DNA of 48,990 nt from Akkermansia sp. (GCA_017555025.1 JAFZHC010000058.1:1-48990), one strand, 5' to 3'. Counted from the stretch's first letter, positions 6,460-14,966 are shown. Notes: generated by a model not told the origin, from the letters alone. Translations and numbers: made by a program.

Positions 6460-6971
6460 TGGGTGACTATCTGGACAGTAAGGCGGTTGCAACGAATTAC
6501 AGCAATGAGGCCGGCTCTGCCAGGATGAATGCTACGCTGGCCAAGCGGCAGGCTTATGCGGAGGCTTACAAGTTGGAGAGTGATTCGGCGGGTTCCTTGC
6601 AGATTGCCGGTGATAATATGCTGACGATGCGCCGCAATCAGTCGGCTGCTGTGGCTGCACAGCGCGTAACGAATGCCGCGAGTGGTTTTTCTGCCGGGAG
6701 TGGCAGCCAGTTGCAGCAGGAGGCTAGCGTGGCGGAGGTGCTGGAGATGGCTGTGGCCAATGCTGCGAAGAGTGCCATGATTTCGGATGTGAATGCTCGC
6801 GAGCAGGCGGATTTTCTGCGCCGTGAGGGTGATACTCAGTATAATCTGGGCATGGTTCAGGCGAACTATCTGCAGAAGATGGGCAAGATTAATCGTGAGG
6901 CCGGTCGAAGTCAGTTGCTCGGGAGTGTGTTGTACACTATGGGGGCTCAGGGGTTGAAGTATAATTTCTAA
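6459..6971 (+). CDS. Internal virion protein, T7 gp14-like (DNA ejection)
   Basis: A 170-aa helical, alanine-rich protein. The middle (RVTNAASGFSAGSGSQLQQEASVAE) is typical of the small ejection proteins of podoviruses such as T7 gp14, in which a glycine-rich ASGxxxxSGS turn joins long helices. These proteins leave the capsid with the DNA and form the outer-membrane part of the ejection channel. It lies directly after the adaptor gene (overlap at 6459). Sequence similarity in this family is low, so the call rests on composition, the turn motif and context. Confidence 0.55.
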   Translation: MGDYLDSKAVATNYSNEAGSARMNATLAKRQAYAEAYKLESDSAGSLQIAGDNMLTMRRNQSAAVAAQRVTNAASGFSAGSGSQLQQEASVAEVLEMAVANAAKSAMISDVNAREQADFLRREGDTQYNLGMVQANYLQKMGKINREAGRSQLLGSVLYTMGAQGLKYNF

Positions 6972-6987
6972 TAACAGAAAGGTAGAT

Positions 6988-7287
6988 ATGGGGTCAGCAT
7001 TAGCTATTGGTAGTGCAATCGCAGCGATTGCCGGTTCTGCGGTGAGCGGGTATTCGGCTCACAAGCAGGCGAAGGAGCAGCGCCGAGCGGCAAATGCCGC
7101 TGCGGCTGCGGCAGAAAAGGCGGCAAATCAGACTTCGGTGGTGAGTACTTCGAACGCTGCGGCTGCGCAGACTGTGACGGAGGCGAACGCTGCGGCTGGA
7201 GTGAATGAGAGGGCGAAGCGCCGTGTGTCGGTTGACAGTACGGTAAATCGTTTTGCTGGCTCCGGGTTGAGGGATAAATTGAACTGA
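6988..7287 (+). CDS. Small alanine-rich virion or ejection protein
   Basis: A 99-aa protein with a short hydrophobic N-terminal helix (SALAIGSAIAAIAGSAVSGY) followed by a basic, alanine-rich helix (HKQAKEQRRAANAAAAAAEKA). This resembles the N-terminus of small podovirus internal proteins, with a glycine/alanine membrane-active segment followed by a charged coiled coil. It follows the gp14-like gene after 16 bp with an AAAGG ribosome site, in the same operon. No enzymatic motif is present; function is inferred from context. Confidence 0.5.
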   Translation: MGSALAIGSAIAAIAGSAVSGYSAHKQAKEQRRAANAAAAAAEKAANQTSVVSTSNAAAAQTVTEANAAAGVNERAKRRVSVDSTVNRFAGSGLRDKLN

Positions 7288-7295
7288 TAAGGGTT

Positions 7296-8570
7296 ATGGA
7301 TGTTAAGGTGTTAATTGGTGCTCGCTATGCGGTGACGACGGATTCGGCTTGTTCGGTCGTGGATAAGTTGACCGGTAAACCACTATGCACGGCCTCAGTC
7401 GGTAAGCAGGGCGAGTTTGTGGCGATTTCGGATGAGGTTGTGGCAGATGATGAATCGGTAACGGTGACGCAGATTCATGGGCAGCTCATCAATGTGTATT
7501 CTACCTCAACGAGCGGGAGCTCAACCGGTGGCGGCTCAGGTGGCTCAGGCGGCGGTGAATGGACTGATATTCGCCCGCTGTCTAACACTTGGACGGGCAC
7601 GAATAGCTTTAATGGGATGGTTCGCTTCGCCAGCGGTATTGACTGCATGGGCGCTGCATACATTCGCGCAGACCTCCACAAGACGATTGACAGTAAAACG
7701 CTGACAAGCACTTCTGTGCTCAATATGGGCGAGGCTGATGGGCGATATGCTCCCGCCTCTCATGAGAGCGATACCACCGTGCACGTGACTGCCGCTGACA
7801 AGGCCAGGTGGAATTCCGCCGGTAGCGGCAGCGGTACCGGCGGGGGCAGCGCGAACGTTAACATCACCAGTAGAGCTATAAAAATAGGTGAGAATATAGG
7901 GCAGGCTGATGTTTACGACAGCGTTATAATAGGAAATAAGGCCTCAGTACCGGGTTCATCATCTTATAGTTTAGACAAAATTGTCGCAATTGGCGAGGAG
8001 GTTGAGGGCGGAGGTTATTCTAGTGTTATTGGTTATGGAGCGGTGGCGGAGAATAGCTGCGCGGTGATTGGTTGCCGCGCTAACGGTGACGAGTATGCTA
8101 TCGCTGTCGGGCTCAGCGCGTGTGGCGGCCATTGGTGGAGCACGGCTGTGGGTCATTATGCCGCAGCTACCGGGGTGAGCTCGGTCGCGCTCGGTAACCA
8201 TACTGCCGCGCCCGGGTCGGCGGCTATTGCGATAGGTGAGCAGGCGGCTGCTAGCGGTGCCGGTTCGGTCGCTATAGGCCCCTTTGCAGTAAACTCTAAC
8301 CAAGGCTGCACAGTGCTCTCTGCGCTGGGCAACCCAAATTGGAGTGAGTGCTCGCTATTCGGTTATACTCAACCGCGCACACAGTTATATCTTATCGGTG
8401 CGGGCTCGCCGCTCGCTAATGAGTACTGCGGGGGCGAGGCTGCCCTCGGGTTTGTCGTTACGTCAAATGACGGCAAAACGATAGTAAGCAGCGGCACCAA
8501 AAAGTTGATTGATTTACTGACAGATAACAAAAACACATTCAAGCCCTCGATGACGAAAGAGGCCAATTAA
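7296..8570 (+). CDS. Tail spike or fibre with YadA-head-like repeats
   Basis: A 424-aa protein in three parts: an N-terminal ~80-residue domain probably binding the virion, a glycine/serine linker (TSGSSTGGGSGGSGGG), and a C-terminal half. Within that half, at about residues 230-350, ~14-residue repeats of the type SSVALGNHTAAPGSAA and GSVAIG occur at least six times, the pattern of the YadA head left-handed beta-roll. Such repeats form trimeric rods, so this is likely a receptor-binding spike. The last ~60 residues may be a trimer tip or chaperone. Sugar-transfer-like genes follow immediately. Confidence 0.65.
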   Translation: MDVKVLIGARYAVTTDSACSVVDKLTGKPLCTASVGKQGEFVAISDEVVADDESVTVTQIHGQLINVYSTSTSGSSTGGGSGGSGGGEWTDIRPLSNTWTGTNSFNGMVRFASGIDCMGAAYIRADLHKTIDSKTLTSTSVLNMGEADGRYAPASHESDTTVHVTAADKARWNSAGSGSGTGGGSANVNITSRAIKIGENIGQADVYDSVIIGNKASVPGSSSYSLDKIVAIGEEVEGGGYSSVIGYGAVAENSCAVIGCRANGDEYAIAVGLSACGGHWWSTAVGHYAAATGVSSVALGNHTAAPGSAAIAIGEQAAASGAGSVAIGPFAVNSNQGCTVLSALGNPNWSECSLFGYTQPRTQLYLIGAGSPLANEYCGGEAALGFVVTSNDGKTIVSSGTKKLIDLLTDNKNTFKPSMTKEAN

Positions 8571-8575
8571 AGACT

Positions 8576-9100
8576 ATGAAAAATGACATGACAGGGAAAA
8601 GGGTGCTGCTTATCGGTAGCGGTGCGGATTTGAACGGGCGAGCCCTCAATGAGCGCATATCCGCCCAGGATTGTGAGTGGGATGCGATTGCTCGCATTAA
8701 CCACCACTTCGGCGAGGTGGAGGATGTAGGCAAGCGCATGGATATCTGCTTTGTCGGCCAGCGTGAGTGGGCAAACTGGTACTTCAGTACATGCAGCCGG
8801 AGGGAGCCACACCTGATTGTAGCGTTCCGCGAGGGCTGCGCCTGCGAGCCTCATTACCGCGTGCGCGTGGCTGCTGAGCTGAAGTTGGGTGACTTTGTAA
8901 GCAGCGGCCTTGCTGCGGTGCATTGGCTCTTGGCTCACGGGGCGCAGGTGGACATCATCGGCTTCAATGCGCCGGGCGGCGACATTGACGCGACCGGCAA
9001 AAAGACCTACGCGGATGGCTCGGTGGATGGGAATACGCGCTTCGATTGGACGGCGGAGATTCTTTGGATAAAGGAGCAACCCGGCGTCACTCTGCTTTGA
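8576..9100 (+). CDS. Sialyltransferase-like glycosyltransferase (GT29/GT42-like)
   Basis: This 174-aa protein begins RVLLIGSGADLNG and continues CEWDAIARINHHF, which fits the pattern of the large sialylmotif (a GxGxxLxG loop, then D-x-[VI]-x-R-x-N) that binds CMP-sugar. Residues near 107-123, VSSGLAAVHWLLAHGAQ followed by DIIGFNA, resemble the small sialylmotif, and the C-terminal DWTAEILWI sits where the family has its HxxxxE segment. It is shorter than cellular enzymes, like other phage and bacterial members. The next gene looks like a CMP-sugar synthetase, strengthening the assignment. The acceptor is unknown; spike or host glycan are candidates. Confidence 0.55.
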   Translation: MKNDMTGKRVLLIGSGADLNGRALNERISAQDCEWDAIARINHHFGEVEDVGKRMDICFVGQREWANWYFSTCSRREPHLIVAFREGCACEPHYRVRVAAELKLGDFVSSGLAAVHWLLAHGAQVDIIGFNAPGGDIDATGKKTYADGSVDGNTRFDWTAEILWIKEQPGVTLL

Positions 9101-9110
9101 TACCGCCGCC

Positions 9111-9725
9111 ATGCTGCATGTGCTCATAACGGTGAAGCCTTCAACCCGCTACCCGGGCAAGAATGCCCTGTTGGCGGGGTACACGCTGGCATGGCTGGCG
9201 TGGGAACTGCTGCATGAGGCGGAGCCTGTGCAGGTGTGGACGGTGGGAGCTCGGGCTGAGTTGCCGGAGCTGCTGCCCCCTGCATGGCGGCACATTGAGT
9301 GCGCTACGGGCAGCCATCGCGGCGACATTGAGCATGCTGAGGCGGTAATATGCCCGGCTGCCGGTGATGTACTAGTGCTGGCGCAGCTCACGCAGCCGCT
9401 GCGGCGGCGAGGGCTGCTGCACGAGGTAGCGGCATGTACCCGCGAGCACGGGTGCGCGGTGACTGGCTGCCTGGGCAGGCAGGATGACTGGCGCACGCTG
9501 GGCGAGGGCGGGCGGTGGCAGCCGCAAAAGGGGCAGCGGGTACTGCTGCATGACGGGGCTCTGTATGGCTGGCTGCCGGGCAAGGTCGGGGCGATATTTA
9601 CGCCCGGGGCTGAGCACGGGGTAGTAATTAACTATGCCGGGCAGCCGGTGGATGTGGATGAGGTGGCCGATATGCCGCCAGACCTGCCGGGCGGGTTTAT
9701 GCGTTTACTTTTGAACCAACAATAA
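9111..9725 (+). CDS. CMP-sugar synthetase-like cytidylyltransferase (NeuA/KdsB-like)
   Basis: A 204-aa protein resembling CMP-nonulosonate synthetases. The N-terminal ITVKPSTRYPGKN corresponds to the CTP-binding loop ending PGKN, and GDVLVLAQLTQPLRRRGLL to the family's LQPTSPLR segment preceded by an aspartate. Such enzymes activate sialic acid or KDO with CTP. The canonical PAR arginine of the loop is absent and the C-terminal part is divergent, so substrate and activity are uncertain. It lies 10 bp after the sialyltransferase-like gene, suggesting synthesis and transfer of a CMP-activated sugar by the phage. Confidence 0.55.
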   Translation: MLHVLITVKPSTRYPGKNALLAGYTLAWLAWELLHEAEPVQVWTVGARAELPELLPPAWRHIECATGSHRGDIEHAEAVICPAAGDVLVLAQLTQPLRRRGLLHEVAACTREHGCAVTGCLGRQDDWRTLGEGGRWQPQKGQRVLLHDGALYGWLPGKVGAIFTPGAEHGVVINYAGQPVDVDEVADMPPDLPGGFMRLLLNQQ

Positions 9726-9735
9726 CTGAATAACT

Positions 9736-9993
9736 ATGAACGATACAGACAAAAAGCAAAAACTGGAGCAGGCGGGCGGCAAAGTGGCCGCATGGCTTGT
9801 AGGACTGGGTGTGCCAGCTAACTGGGCGAAGGTGGGCGGCGGCATCATCATCGGTGCGGTCTGCGGTGCGCTGGCCACCTGCCAGAGTGGTTGCAGCCGA
9901 GTGACGCCCGCGCAGGTGATGGAGGTTCACGAGCTTTACCACGAGTTGAGCGGCGAGCCGTGTATTTTTGTGGTGGAGTCTATCGGGAAGTAA
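9736..9993 (+). CDS. Small membrane protein, putative lysis or holin protein
   Basis: An 85-aa protein with one hydrophobic glycine-rich segment (VGGGIIIGAVCGALATC, residues ~36-52), followed by cysteines and a polar C-terminus. It is encoded directly before a two-helix holin-like protein and the endolysin, so a holin, pinholin or spanin role is plausible. The segment ALATC could be read as a lipobox, but it follows an N-terminus far longer and more polar than a signal peptide. Function is inferred from position. Confidence 0.45.
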   Translation: MNDTDKKQKLEQAGGKVAAWLVGLGVPANWAKVGGGIIIGAVCGALATCQSGCSRVTPAQVMEVHELYHELSGEPCIFVVESIGK

Positions 9994-9997
9994 GGCG

Positions 9998-10291
9998 ATG
10001 ACGAATAACCTGGCAGTAGCCTTGGGTGCGGTGCTTACCACCGCGCTCATACCGGGGGCTGAGGACATCACGCAGGTGGGCATGACGCTCACCGGCGGCG
10101 GGCTGCTCACGTGGATAGCCGTTATGCAGGGGCGCGAGCTTAAGACGCTCCGCGCCGAGAATCGTGACCTGAACAGAGAACTTGGCAAGAAGTGCAAAAA
10201 TTGCGAGCTTGCCCGCCAAGCTAACCGCATGCTTACCGGTGCTGGAGACGAATACATGCACGAGCAGGAACAACATAACACAGAATCATGA
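9998..10291 (+). CDS. Holin-like protein with C-terminal coiled coil
   Basis: A 97-aa protein with two short hydrophobic segments (LAVALGAVLTTALIPG and MTLTGGGLLTWIAVMQG), then a charged coiled coil (RELKTLRAENRDLNRELGKK) and a CKNC motif. This layout fits a class II holin or an inner-membrane spanin. The ATG at 9998 is preferred because AAGTAAGG lies just upstream. Its stop overlaps the ATG of the amidase gene (ATGA), the usual arrangement of holin and endolysin. Confidence 0.55.
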   Translation: MTNNLAVALGAVLTTALIPGAEDITQVGMTLTGGGLLTWIAVMQGRELKTLRAENRDLNRELGKKCKNCELARQANRMLTGAGDEYMHEQEQHNTES

Positions 10292-11082
10292 ACAACATTG
10301 ACCAGAAAGCTATTGAGCTGTACGATATCTACACCGTCGCTGTGGGTGGCAAGGCATGGGACGGCGCCCCGTTGCCCTGCGGCAAGGATTTTATAAGCGA
10401 CCCAACCAAGCAAAAGCAGGCTGACGGCTGGCGAGCCGTGGCGGCCCATGTTCTGGGGGTAGCCGCGCCCGCCGAGCAGCGTACATACCGCATCGCCATC
10501 GACATCGGCCACGCCAACGGCACAGGCACCAGAACCAACAACGCCGATGAACACGAGGAAGCCGTGCATAATGCAGCCGTCCTCAAAAGCATCTTGGAAA
10601 GCTATCAGGTTGACCGCTTCCGCTTCAAAGTCGATATCATCGACTTCCCCGCAGAAACCAACACCCGCGACCTTAACAAGACTATCAAGGCAATCAATGC
10701 CGGTGATTATCATGCGGCAGTTTCCCTGCATTGCGACTCCAGCAGTAATGTGAATGCCCGTGGCGCACATTGCTGCTACCACCGCACTTACTTGGCAGAC
10801 GGATATGCAGACAGCCCGCGTGGCAAGGCTCTGGCATCGGCGATTGCCGCACGGCTCTGCCCCATCATGCCCGGGCGAGCCAGCAAGGTGCAAGCCCGAC
10901 CCGACCGCGAGCGTAATCTCTCCGGTCTTGCTATTCTGCGCGAGACGAAAATGCCAACTGCTCTGGTGGAGGTGGGTTTTCTCTCGAATAATGAAGACCT
11001 GAAGCGTATACGCGCCCTGCGTTACGAGCTGATGCAAGCTGTAGCTCTTGGCATCGCGACATACTTCTATGAGAATCCTTAA
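10288..11082 (+). CDS. Endolysin, N-acetylmuramoyl-L-alanine amidase (Amidase_3)
   Basis: The 264-aa protein has an Amidase_3 catalytic domain from about residue 66. Zinc ligands appear as H75 (AIDIGH), E91 (EAVHN) and H148 (SLHCD), and the catalytic glutamate as E228 (LVEVGFLSN). It would cut the bond between muramic acid and the peptide stem. Residues 1-60 form an extra module with GGKAWDGAPLP and a later KQKQADGWRAVA stretch, which I recall from other gut-phage proteins and which may bind the cell wall. No signal peptide is seen, so release probably depends on the holin-like proteins encoded just upstream. Confidence 0.85.
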   Translation: MNNIDQKAIELYDIYTVAVGGKAWDGAPLPCGKDFISDPTKQKQADGWRAVAAHVLGVAAPAEQRTYRIAIDIGHANGTGTRTNNADEHEEAVHNAAVLKSILESYQVDRFRFKVDIIDFPAETNTRDLNKTIKAINAGDYHAAVSLHCDSSSNVNARGAHCCYHRTYLADGYADSPRGKALASAIAARLCPIMPGRASKVQARPDRERNLSGLAILRETKMPTALVEVGFLSNNEDLKRIRALRYELMQAVALGIATYFYENP

Positions 11083-11094
11083 CCCTTATTGACC

Positions 11095-12735
11095 ATGGAT
11101 GAGCAGGTTTTGAGCCGCATGGCGCGAGCTGTTTTTGAGCAGCAGGATGAGATGCGGGATGTGTGGGAGTGGCTGGCGGACAAGATTATGCCGAGAAAGT
11201 CGGCTGTTCTGCGCCGGGTGAAGGCTCGTGAGTTTATGCGTGAGCATTGTTGCACGGCGGCTTCGGCGCTGGGTGTGCTTGTTAGTGGCTTCATGAATCA
11301 GGTAATGCCGAGTGGGCAGATGTGGTTCCGCTTTGAGCATGGTGGGCTGGATAAGAGCAAAAAGCATACGGCGTGGTACCAGAATGCTAATGAGGTGACG
11401 TACCGTGCGCTGGCAAGCAGTCAGTTTTACTATGTGATGCATGAGGCCCACACGGACCGGTGTTTGTTTGGTACTTGCTGTGCGTTCTGTGAGTGGACGA
11501 AGGGGAGCGGGTTGACGTTTCACCATGTGCCGGTGGGGTCGTTCGGTTTTCAGCGCAATAAGGACGGCAGGGTGGATACGCTGGCCAGAAAGTTTCGCTA
11601 CACGCCTGCGCAGGCGGTGAAGGCATGGGGGTATGACAAGGTGCCGGAGGTGGTGCGCAAGTCGTATAACCGTGAGAGGGAGCGTTTTACGCGTGAGTTT
11701 GAGTTCATGCATTTTGTGACGCCGCGAGAGGCGTACTCGCCGGGCAATGCTATGAAGGATTTACCGCCGGAGAAGTTGCCTTATGTGAGTGCGTATTTGT
11801 TCTGTGGTGGTACATGGCCGGTTATTGAGGTTGGCGGGTACCATGAGTTCCCTTATTTTGTGAGTGTATTCCTCCCGTGGGAGGGGATATGGGGCTATGC
11901 ACCCGGCTTGCAGGTAATGGACGAAATTGGTTCGCTTATGCTGAGTGAGCGTCACTTGGATGAGCTGGGTGCGCTTGCGGTATATCCTCGTACGTTCATT
12001 GATGCGGAGCAGGATGGAGATATTGATTACCGGGCGGGGTCGCAGACGGTGATTGACCGCAATGTGGCGGGCATGAATCTGCCGCGTGAGTGGGGGACAT
12101 CGGGGCGGTATGATGTTGGAGTGGATCGTGTGGAGCGTGCTGACAAGAAGATTCAGGAGGCGTTTTTCGTGCCGTTCCTGCATGCGGTCAGTTCGGTGGA
12201 TCGGCAGATGACGGCAACTGAGGTTATGGCTAGGCAGAGGGAGCAGGTGCTGAGTATTTCGGCTACGTTCACGTTGTTTGTGCATGATTTCAATGGTTTT
12301 TTGGCTCGCATTTTTGCGGAGCTTTGGCGCAACGCTGCCTACAATACGCAGAAGGCTGCGCAGCCGCAGGATTTGGTGGTGACTACCTCGGTGGGTGATG
12401 CTAATCTGATGGCTCCGGAGGTTGTGTACCTTGGGCTTATTGCGCAATGTGTGGAGTTGGCTCAGAAACAAAGTTTGGATTATGGGTTGCAGAGTGCGGC
12501 GAGTTGGTTGCAGGTAACGGGTGATGCCTCGGCGATGGATTTGATTGATTCGAGCAAGGTGATTGAGTGGGTGTTTCGCACGAGTGGTGCTCCGGCAGAG
12601 GTATTCCGCCCGGAGGCTGAGGTGGAGAAGTTGCGCACTCAGAGGCAGGATGCGATGGCTCGGCAGGCTGAGTTGGAGATGGCGCAGGTGGCGGCTCAGG
12701 GCAGTCAGGCTGTGGCGAACATGAACAAGGTTTGA
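11095..12735 (+). CDS. Portal (head-to-tail connector), podovirus type
   Basis: The 546-aa product matches podovirus connectors: an N-terminal helical region with W-x-x-x-A-D-x-x-[ML]-P (VWEWLADKIMP), a serine/glycine segment SGFMNQVMPSGQMWF, a central stretch PFYFV-like (HEFPYFVSVFLPW then GYAPGLQVMDEI), and a helical C-terminus with TATEVMARQREQ, the conserved T-A-T-E-V motif. Twelve copies would form the DNA channel at one capsid vertex. The ATG at 11095 is chosen over an upstream TTG at 11089. Its stop overlaps the next start (TGATG). Confidence 0.85.
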   Translation: MDEQVLSRMARAVFEQQDEMRDVWEWLADKIMPRKSAVLRRVKAREFMREHCCTAASALGVLVSGFMNQVMPSGQMWFRFEHGGLDKSKKHTAWYQNANEVTYRALASSQFYYVMHEAHTDRCLFGTCCAFCEWTKGSGLTFHHVPVGSFGFQRNKDGRVDTLARKFRYTPAQAVKAWGYDKVPEVVRKSYNRERERFTREFEFMHFVTPREAYSPGNAMKDLPPEKLPYVSAYLFCGGTWPVIEVGGYHEFPYFVSVFLPWEGIWGYAPGLQVMDEIGSLMLSERHLDELGALAVYPRTFIDAEQDGDIDYRAGSQTVIDRNVAGMNLPREWGTSGRYDVGVDRVERADKKIQEAFFVPFLHAVSSVDRQMTATEVMARQREQVLSISATFTLFVHDFNGFLARIFAELWRNAAYNTQKAAQPQDLVVTTSVGDANLMAPEVVYLGLIAQCVELAQKQSLDYGLQSAASWLQVTGDASAMDLIDSSKVIEWVFRTSGAPAEVFRPEAEVEKLRTQRQDAMARQAELEMAQVAAQGSQAVANMNKV

Positions 12736-12995
12736 TGTTTATGGAGAAGGTTAAAGAGAAGTTGAAGAATAACGCCGGGGCGCGAGCTCGCAAGCTGTTG
12801 TTTGGCGCTCCGTTGAACGAGCAGGGTATAGAGGTGCTTGAGCGTAGGTTTGAGTGTAATATACCGTGCTTTCAGGGGCGAAAGGGGGAGTTTGACCCGC
12901 TGGATGCTATGCGCCGTGATGCTTACCGTGAGGTGGTGTTGTGGCTGAGAAATCAATTAAGTGTTTACCGAAAGGAATCAGAAGACAATGAATAA
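12735..12995 (+). CDS. Bbp19-like small phage protein
   Basis: A short protein of 86 aa. It has the pattern of the Bbp19 family found between portal and scaffold genes of podoviruses: LLFGAPLNEQGIEVLERRFECNI near residues 22-44, then DPLDAMRRDAYREVVLWL, a helix corresponding to the family's G-R-x-[VL] segment. The role of Bbp19 is unknown; location suggests head assembly. It overlaps the portal gene by one base and the scaffold gene by 8 bp. Confidence 0.55.
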   Translation: MFMEKVKEKLKNNAGARARKLLFGAPLNEQGIEVLERRFECNIPCFQGRKGEFDPLDAMRRDAYREVVLWLRNQLSVYRKESEDNE

Positions 12996-13779
12996 ATGGT
13001 ATATGATAAAGTTGGGGCTTCGCTGGCCGGAGCCTGGTGATGTTGGTGGCGGTGCTGATATGGGCTCTGATGCCGGGGCTGAGGCGGGCGCCGGTATTGA
13101 GTCTGTTGCCGGGGCTGAGGCGGCTGATGTGGCTGATGTGGCGGATAGTGGCGGTGCCGGTGATGACGCAGCAGAGAGCCGAGGCGGTTTGGATGGTTAT
13201 TCGTTCGATGAGCCGACTGATGGCGGAGATGGTGCTGACGGTGGTGAGGCCGGAGGTCAGGAGACTGCCGGGTATGAAGTGGATTGGCCGGAGGGTTTTA
13301 ATGCTACGGATGAGTTGACGAGCCTGACGAATGATGTAGCGAGAGAATGTGGGGTGAGCGACAAGGCGCTTGGGGCGTTCACGGCTGGCATGCTTGAGCG
13401 TTTTGAGGAGTTGCAGACGCAGATGTTGGCGAAGGATGACGCTGCTCTGAAGGCGGTATGGGGGCGTGACTACGCGGCGAACAAGAAGGAGGCTGCGGCG
13501 TTTATGGGCAGGCTGATGAAGGAGACGGGGCTAACGAAGGAGGACGTGGCCGGATTTGCCAATCCGAAGGGGTTTCGTGTGATTTATGAGCTAAGTCGCA
13601 AGGTGGGTAGCAGGCCTGTGCAGGGCATGGGGGCTGTGGCTTCCAATGAGGCGGCATGGGCTCATGCCGCGATGTCTGATGCTTCGCACCCTGATAATAA
13701 GGCTTTGCGCGATGTGCATGACCCTCGCCATCGAGAGGTGACGGAGCGCTATTTCCGAGCGCAGGGGGCAAGGTTTTGA
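12988..13779 (+). CDS. Scaffold-like head assembly protein
   Basis: A 263-aa acidic protein. Residues ~15-105 are very rich in Gly, Ala, Asp and Glu and probably disordered; the C-terminal half is helical and charged. Acidic, low-complexity proteins encoded between the connector and the capsid are typical podovirus scaffolds (compare T7 gp9), which direct capsid assembly and then leave. The ATG at 12988 is chosen because AAAGGA lies upstream and the frame overlaps the previous gene slightly. The C-terminal HDPRHREVTERYFRAQG may be the capsid-binding tail, by analogy only. Confidence 0.6.
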   Translation: MNKWYMIKLGLRWPEPGDVGGGADMGSDAGAEAGAGIESVAGAEAADVADVADSGGAGDDAAESRGGLDGYSFDEPTDGGDGADGGEAGGQETAGYEVDWPEGFNATDELTSLTNDVARECGVSDKALGAFTAGMLERFEELQTQMLAKDDAALKAVWGRDYAANKKEAAAFMGRLMKETGLTKEDVAGFANPKGFRVIYELSRKVGSRPVQGMGAVASNEAAWAHAAMSDASHPDNKALRDVHDPRHREVTERYFRAQGARF

Positions 13780-13780
13780 G

Positions 13781-13825
13781 TGTATTGAATGATATATGGA
13801 GATAGTGGGGCGTTTATGATAGGTT
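13781..13825 (+). promoter_or_regulatory. Late promoter 2: dyad element plus -10 box
   Basis: TGTATTGAATGATATA (13781-13796) is identical to the element at 5875, and TAGGTT (13820-13825) lies at exactly the same distance (30 bp from the T of TGATA). The predicted start near 13832 leaves a short leader with AAGGAGG before the capsid ATG, so here a conventional ribosome site is used. Confidence 0.7.
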
Positions 13826-13850
13826 AATGCTAACCGAAGGAGGTAATATT

Positions 13851-14897
13851 ATGGCACTAGATAAAACTCAGATTGATATGGTGCGTGCCAAGTTCAGCAC
13901 GGAATGGCAGCACGATTGGGAGCAGATGTATGAGCGCGTGGCTCCGTTCACGACTCGTATTAATGATCCATCCGGTATTTATTACGAGCTCCCGTATGTA
14001 GGTGGTACGGAGGTGAAGGAGTATTCCGGCAGCCGTGTGAAGATGCAGAATAGTACGCTTATGCACGGTAAGCGCGGTATGAAGTACCGAAAGTTCTACA
14101 ATTGTATTGATATTTCCGTTGACGAGGTGGATGATATGATGAACCTGGAGTACAACTTCGGGCTCATTAAGAGCAAGCAGAAGCCTGCCGTGGCACGCGA
14201 GTTTGATGCGATTGCTCTTGGCGTGATTAAGGATGCCTCTACGGGGCTGTACCGCAAGAAGCTTGCTTCTGACGGCGGGTTCCTCGGTGGTATTCTTGGT
14301 ACGAATTATGGTGGTGAAGACGGTTCTGTGCTGTTTGAGCTGGATGCGTCTTATGCGAGCTTTAAGCAGGGCAAGGGTAATCTTGTGCCGGTTGACTATG
14401 CCACGACCGGTACCGGGGTTTCTGCCAATTTCGGCGGTACTCTTTATGATCGCGTTGAATATGTGAAGCGACGTCTGGCTGAGCTGGATGCCTTTGATTC
14501 TACAACTCCGGGGGATATTTGCGTAGGTATTTCCCCTGCCGAGAAGCAGCTGCTGAGTGCTTATGAGGTTGGCCTGTGCCGAGATTATGGTTTTGGTTCT
14601 CTTAATGAGACGGGTGCCACCTACAATAAGAAGCTTAATGTCACTTTTGTGGTTACTAACATGCTGCCGCTCATTGATACGGAGAATGTTAATGGTACTT
14701 CTGTGAAGGGGTGCCGCTGCTGTTGTGCCTGGCTGAAGAGTCAGGTTGGCTTTGGTACCTGGAAAGATGCTGATTGGACGCTGAAGGATGTGACCGGAAT
14801 GGTTGATGTGGACCATGAGCTGCGCGTGCGTGGCAAGGCGGGTTGCATGCGTATGCGTGATGATTCTGTATTCTTGCTGCCGGTAGCGATTTCTTGA
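13851..14897 (+). CDS. Major capsid protein
   Basis: The 348-aa product follows the scaffold-like gene and has its own dyad promoter, a strong GAAGGAGG ribosome site 7-8 bp before the ATG at 13851, and a terminator right after its stop: the set-up of the most abundant virion protein. It begins ALDKTQIDMVRAKFSTEWQHDWEQM and has the mixed alpha/beta make-up of podovirus capsids (RKFYNCIDISVDEVDDMMN, PVAREFDAIALGVIKDA). I recognise it as capsid by context and overall character rather than by a diagnostic motif. An upstream in-frame ATG at 13827 is inside the predicted promoter region. Confidence 0.75.
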   Translation: MALDKTQIDMVRAKFSTEWQHDWEQMYERVAPFTTRINDPSGIYYELPYVGGTEVKEYSGSRVKMQNSTLMHGKRGMKYRKFYNCIDISVDEVDDMMNLEYNFGLIKSKQKPAVAREFDAIALGVIKDASTGLYRKKLASDGGFLGGILGTNYGGEDGSVLFELDASYASFKQGKGNLVPVDYATTGTGVSANFGGTLYDRVEYVKRRLAELDAFDSTTPGDICVGISPAEKQLLSAYEVGLCRDYGFGSLNETGATYNKKLNVTFVVTNMLPLIDTENVNGTSVKGCRCCCAWLKSQVGFGTWKDADWTLKDVTGMVDVDHELRVRGKAGCMRMRDDSVFLLPVAIS

Positions 14898-14933
14898 TTA
14901 TTTTTGGTATTGATTGTTACTGTCATAATGCAG

Positions 14934-14966
14934 CGGCGCACTCGGATGACCGGGTGCGCCGTTTTT
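14934..14966 (+). terminator. Rho-independent terminator after the capsid gene
   Basis: CGGCGCAC and GTGCGCCG form an 8-bp stem, extended by CGG/CCG around a T-G mismatch, followed by five T on the plus strand. No T-run exists on the minus strand, so it ends the rightward capsid transcript rather than the convergent nozzle transcript. Confidence 0.8.

Noticed and set aside
13827..13850. Upstream ATG at 13827 as capsid start
   Set aside because: It would begin one base after the predicted -10 box, before the transcription start, whereas the ATG at 13851 has a strong AAGGAGG at good spacing.
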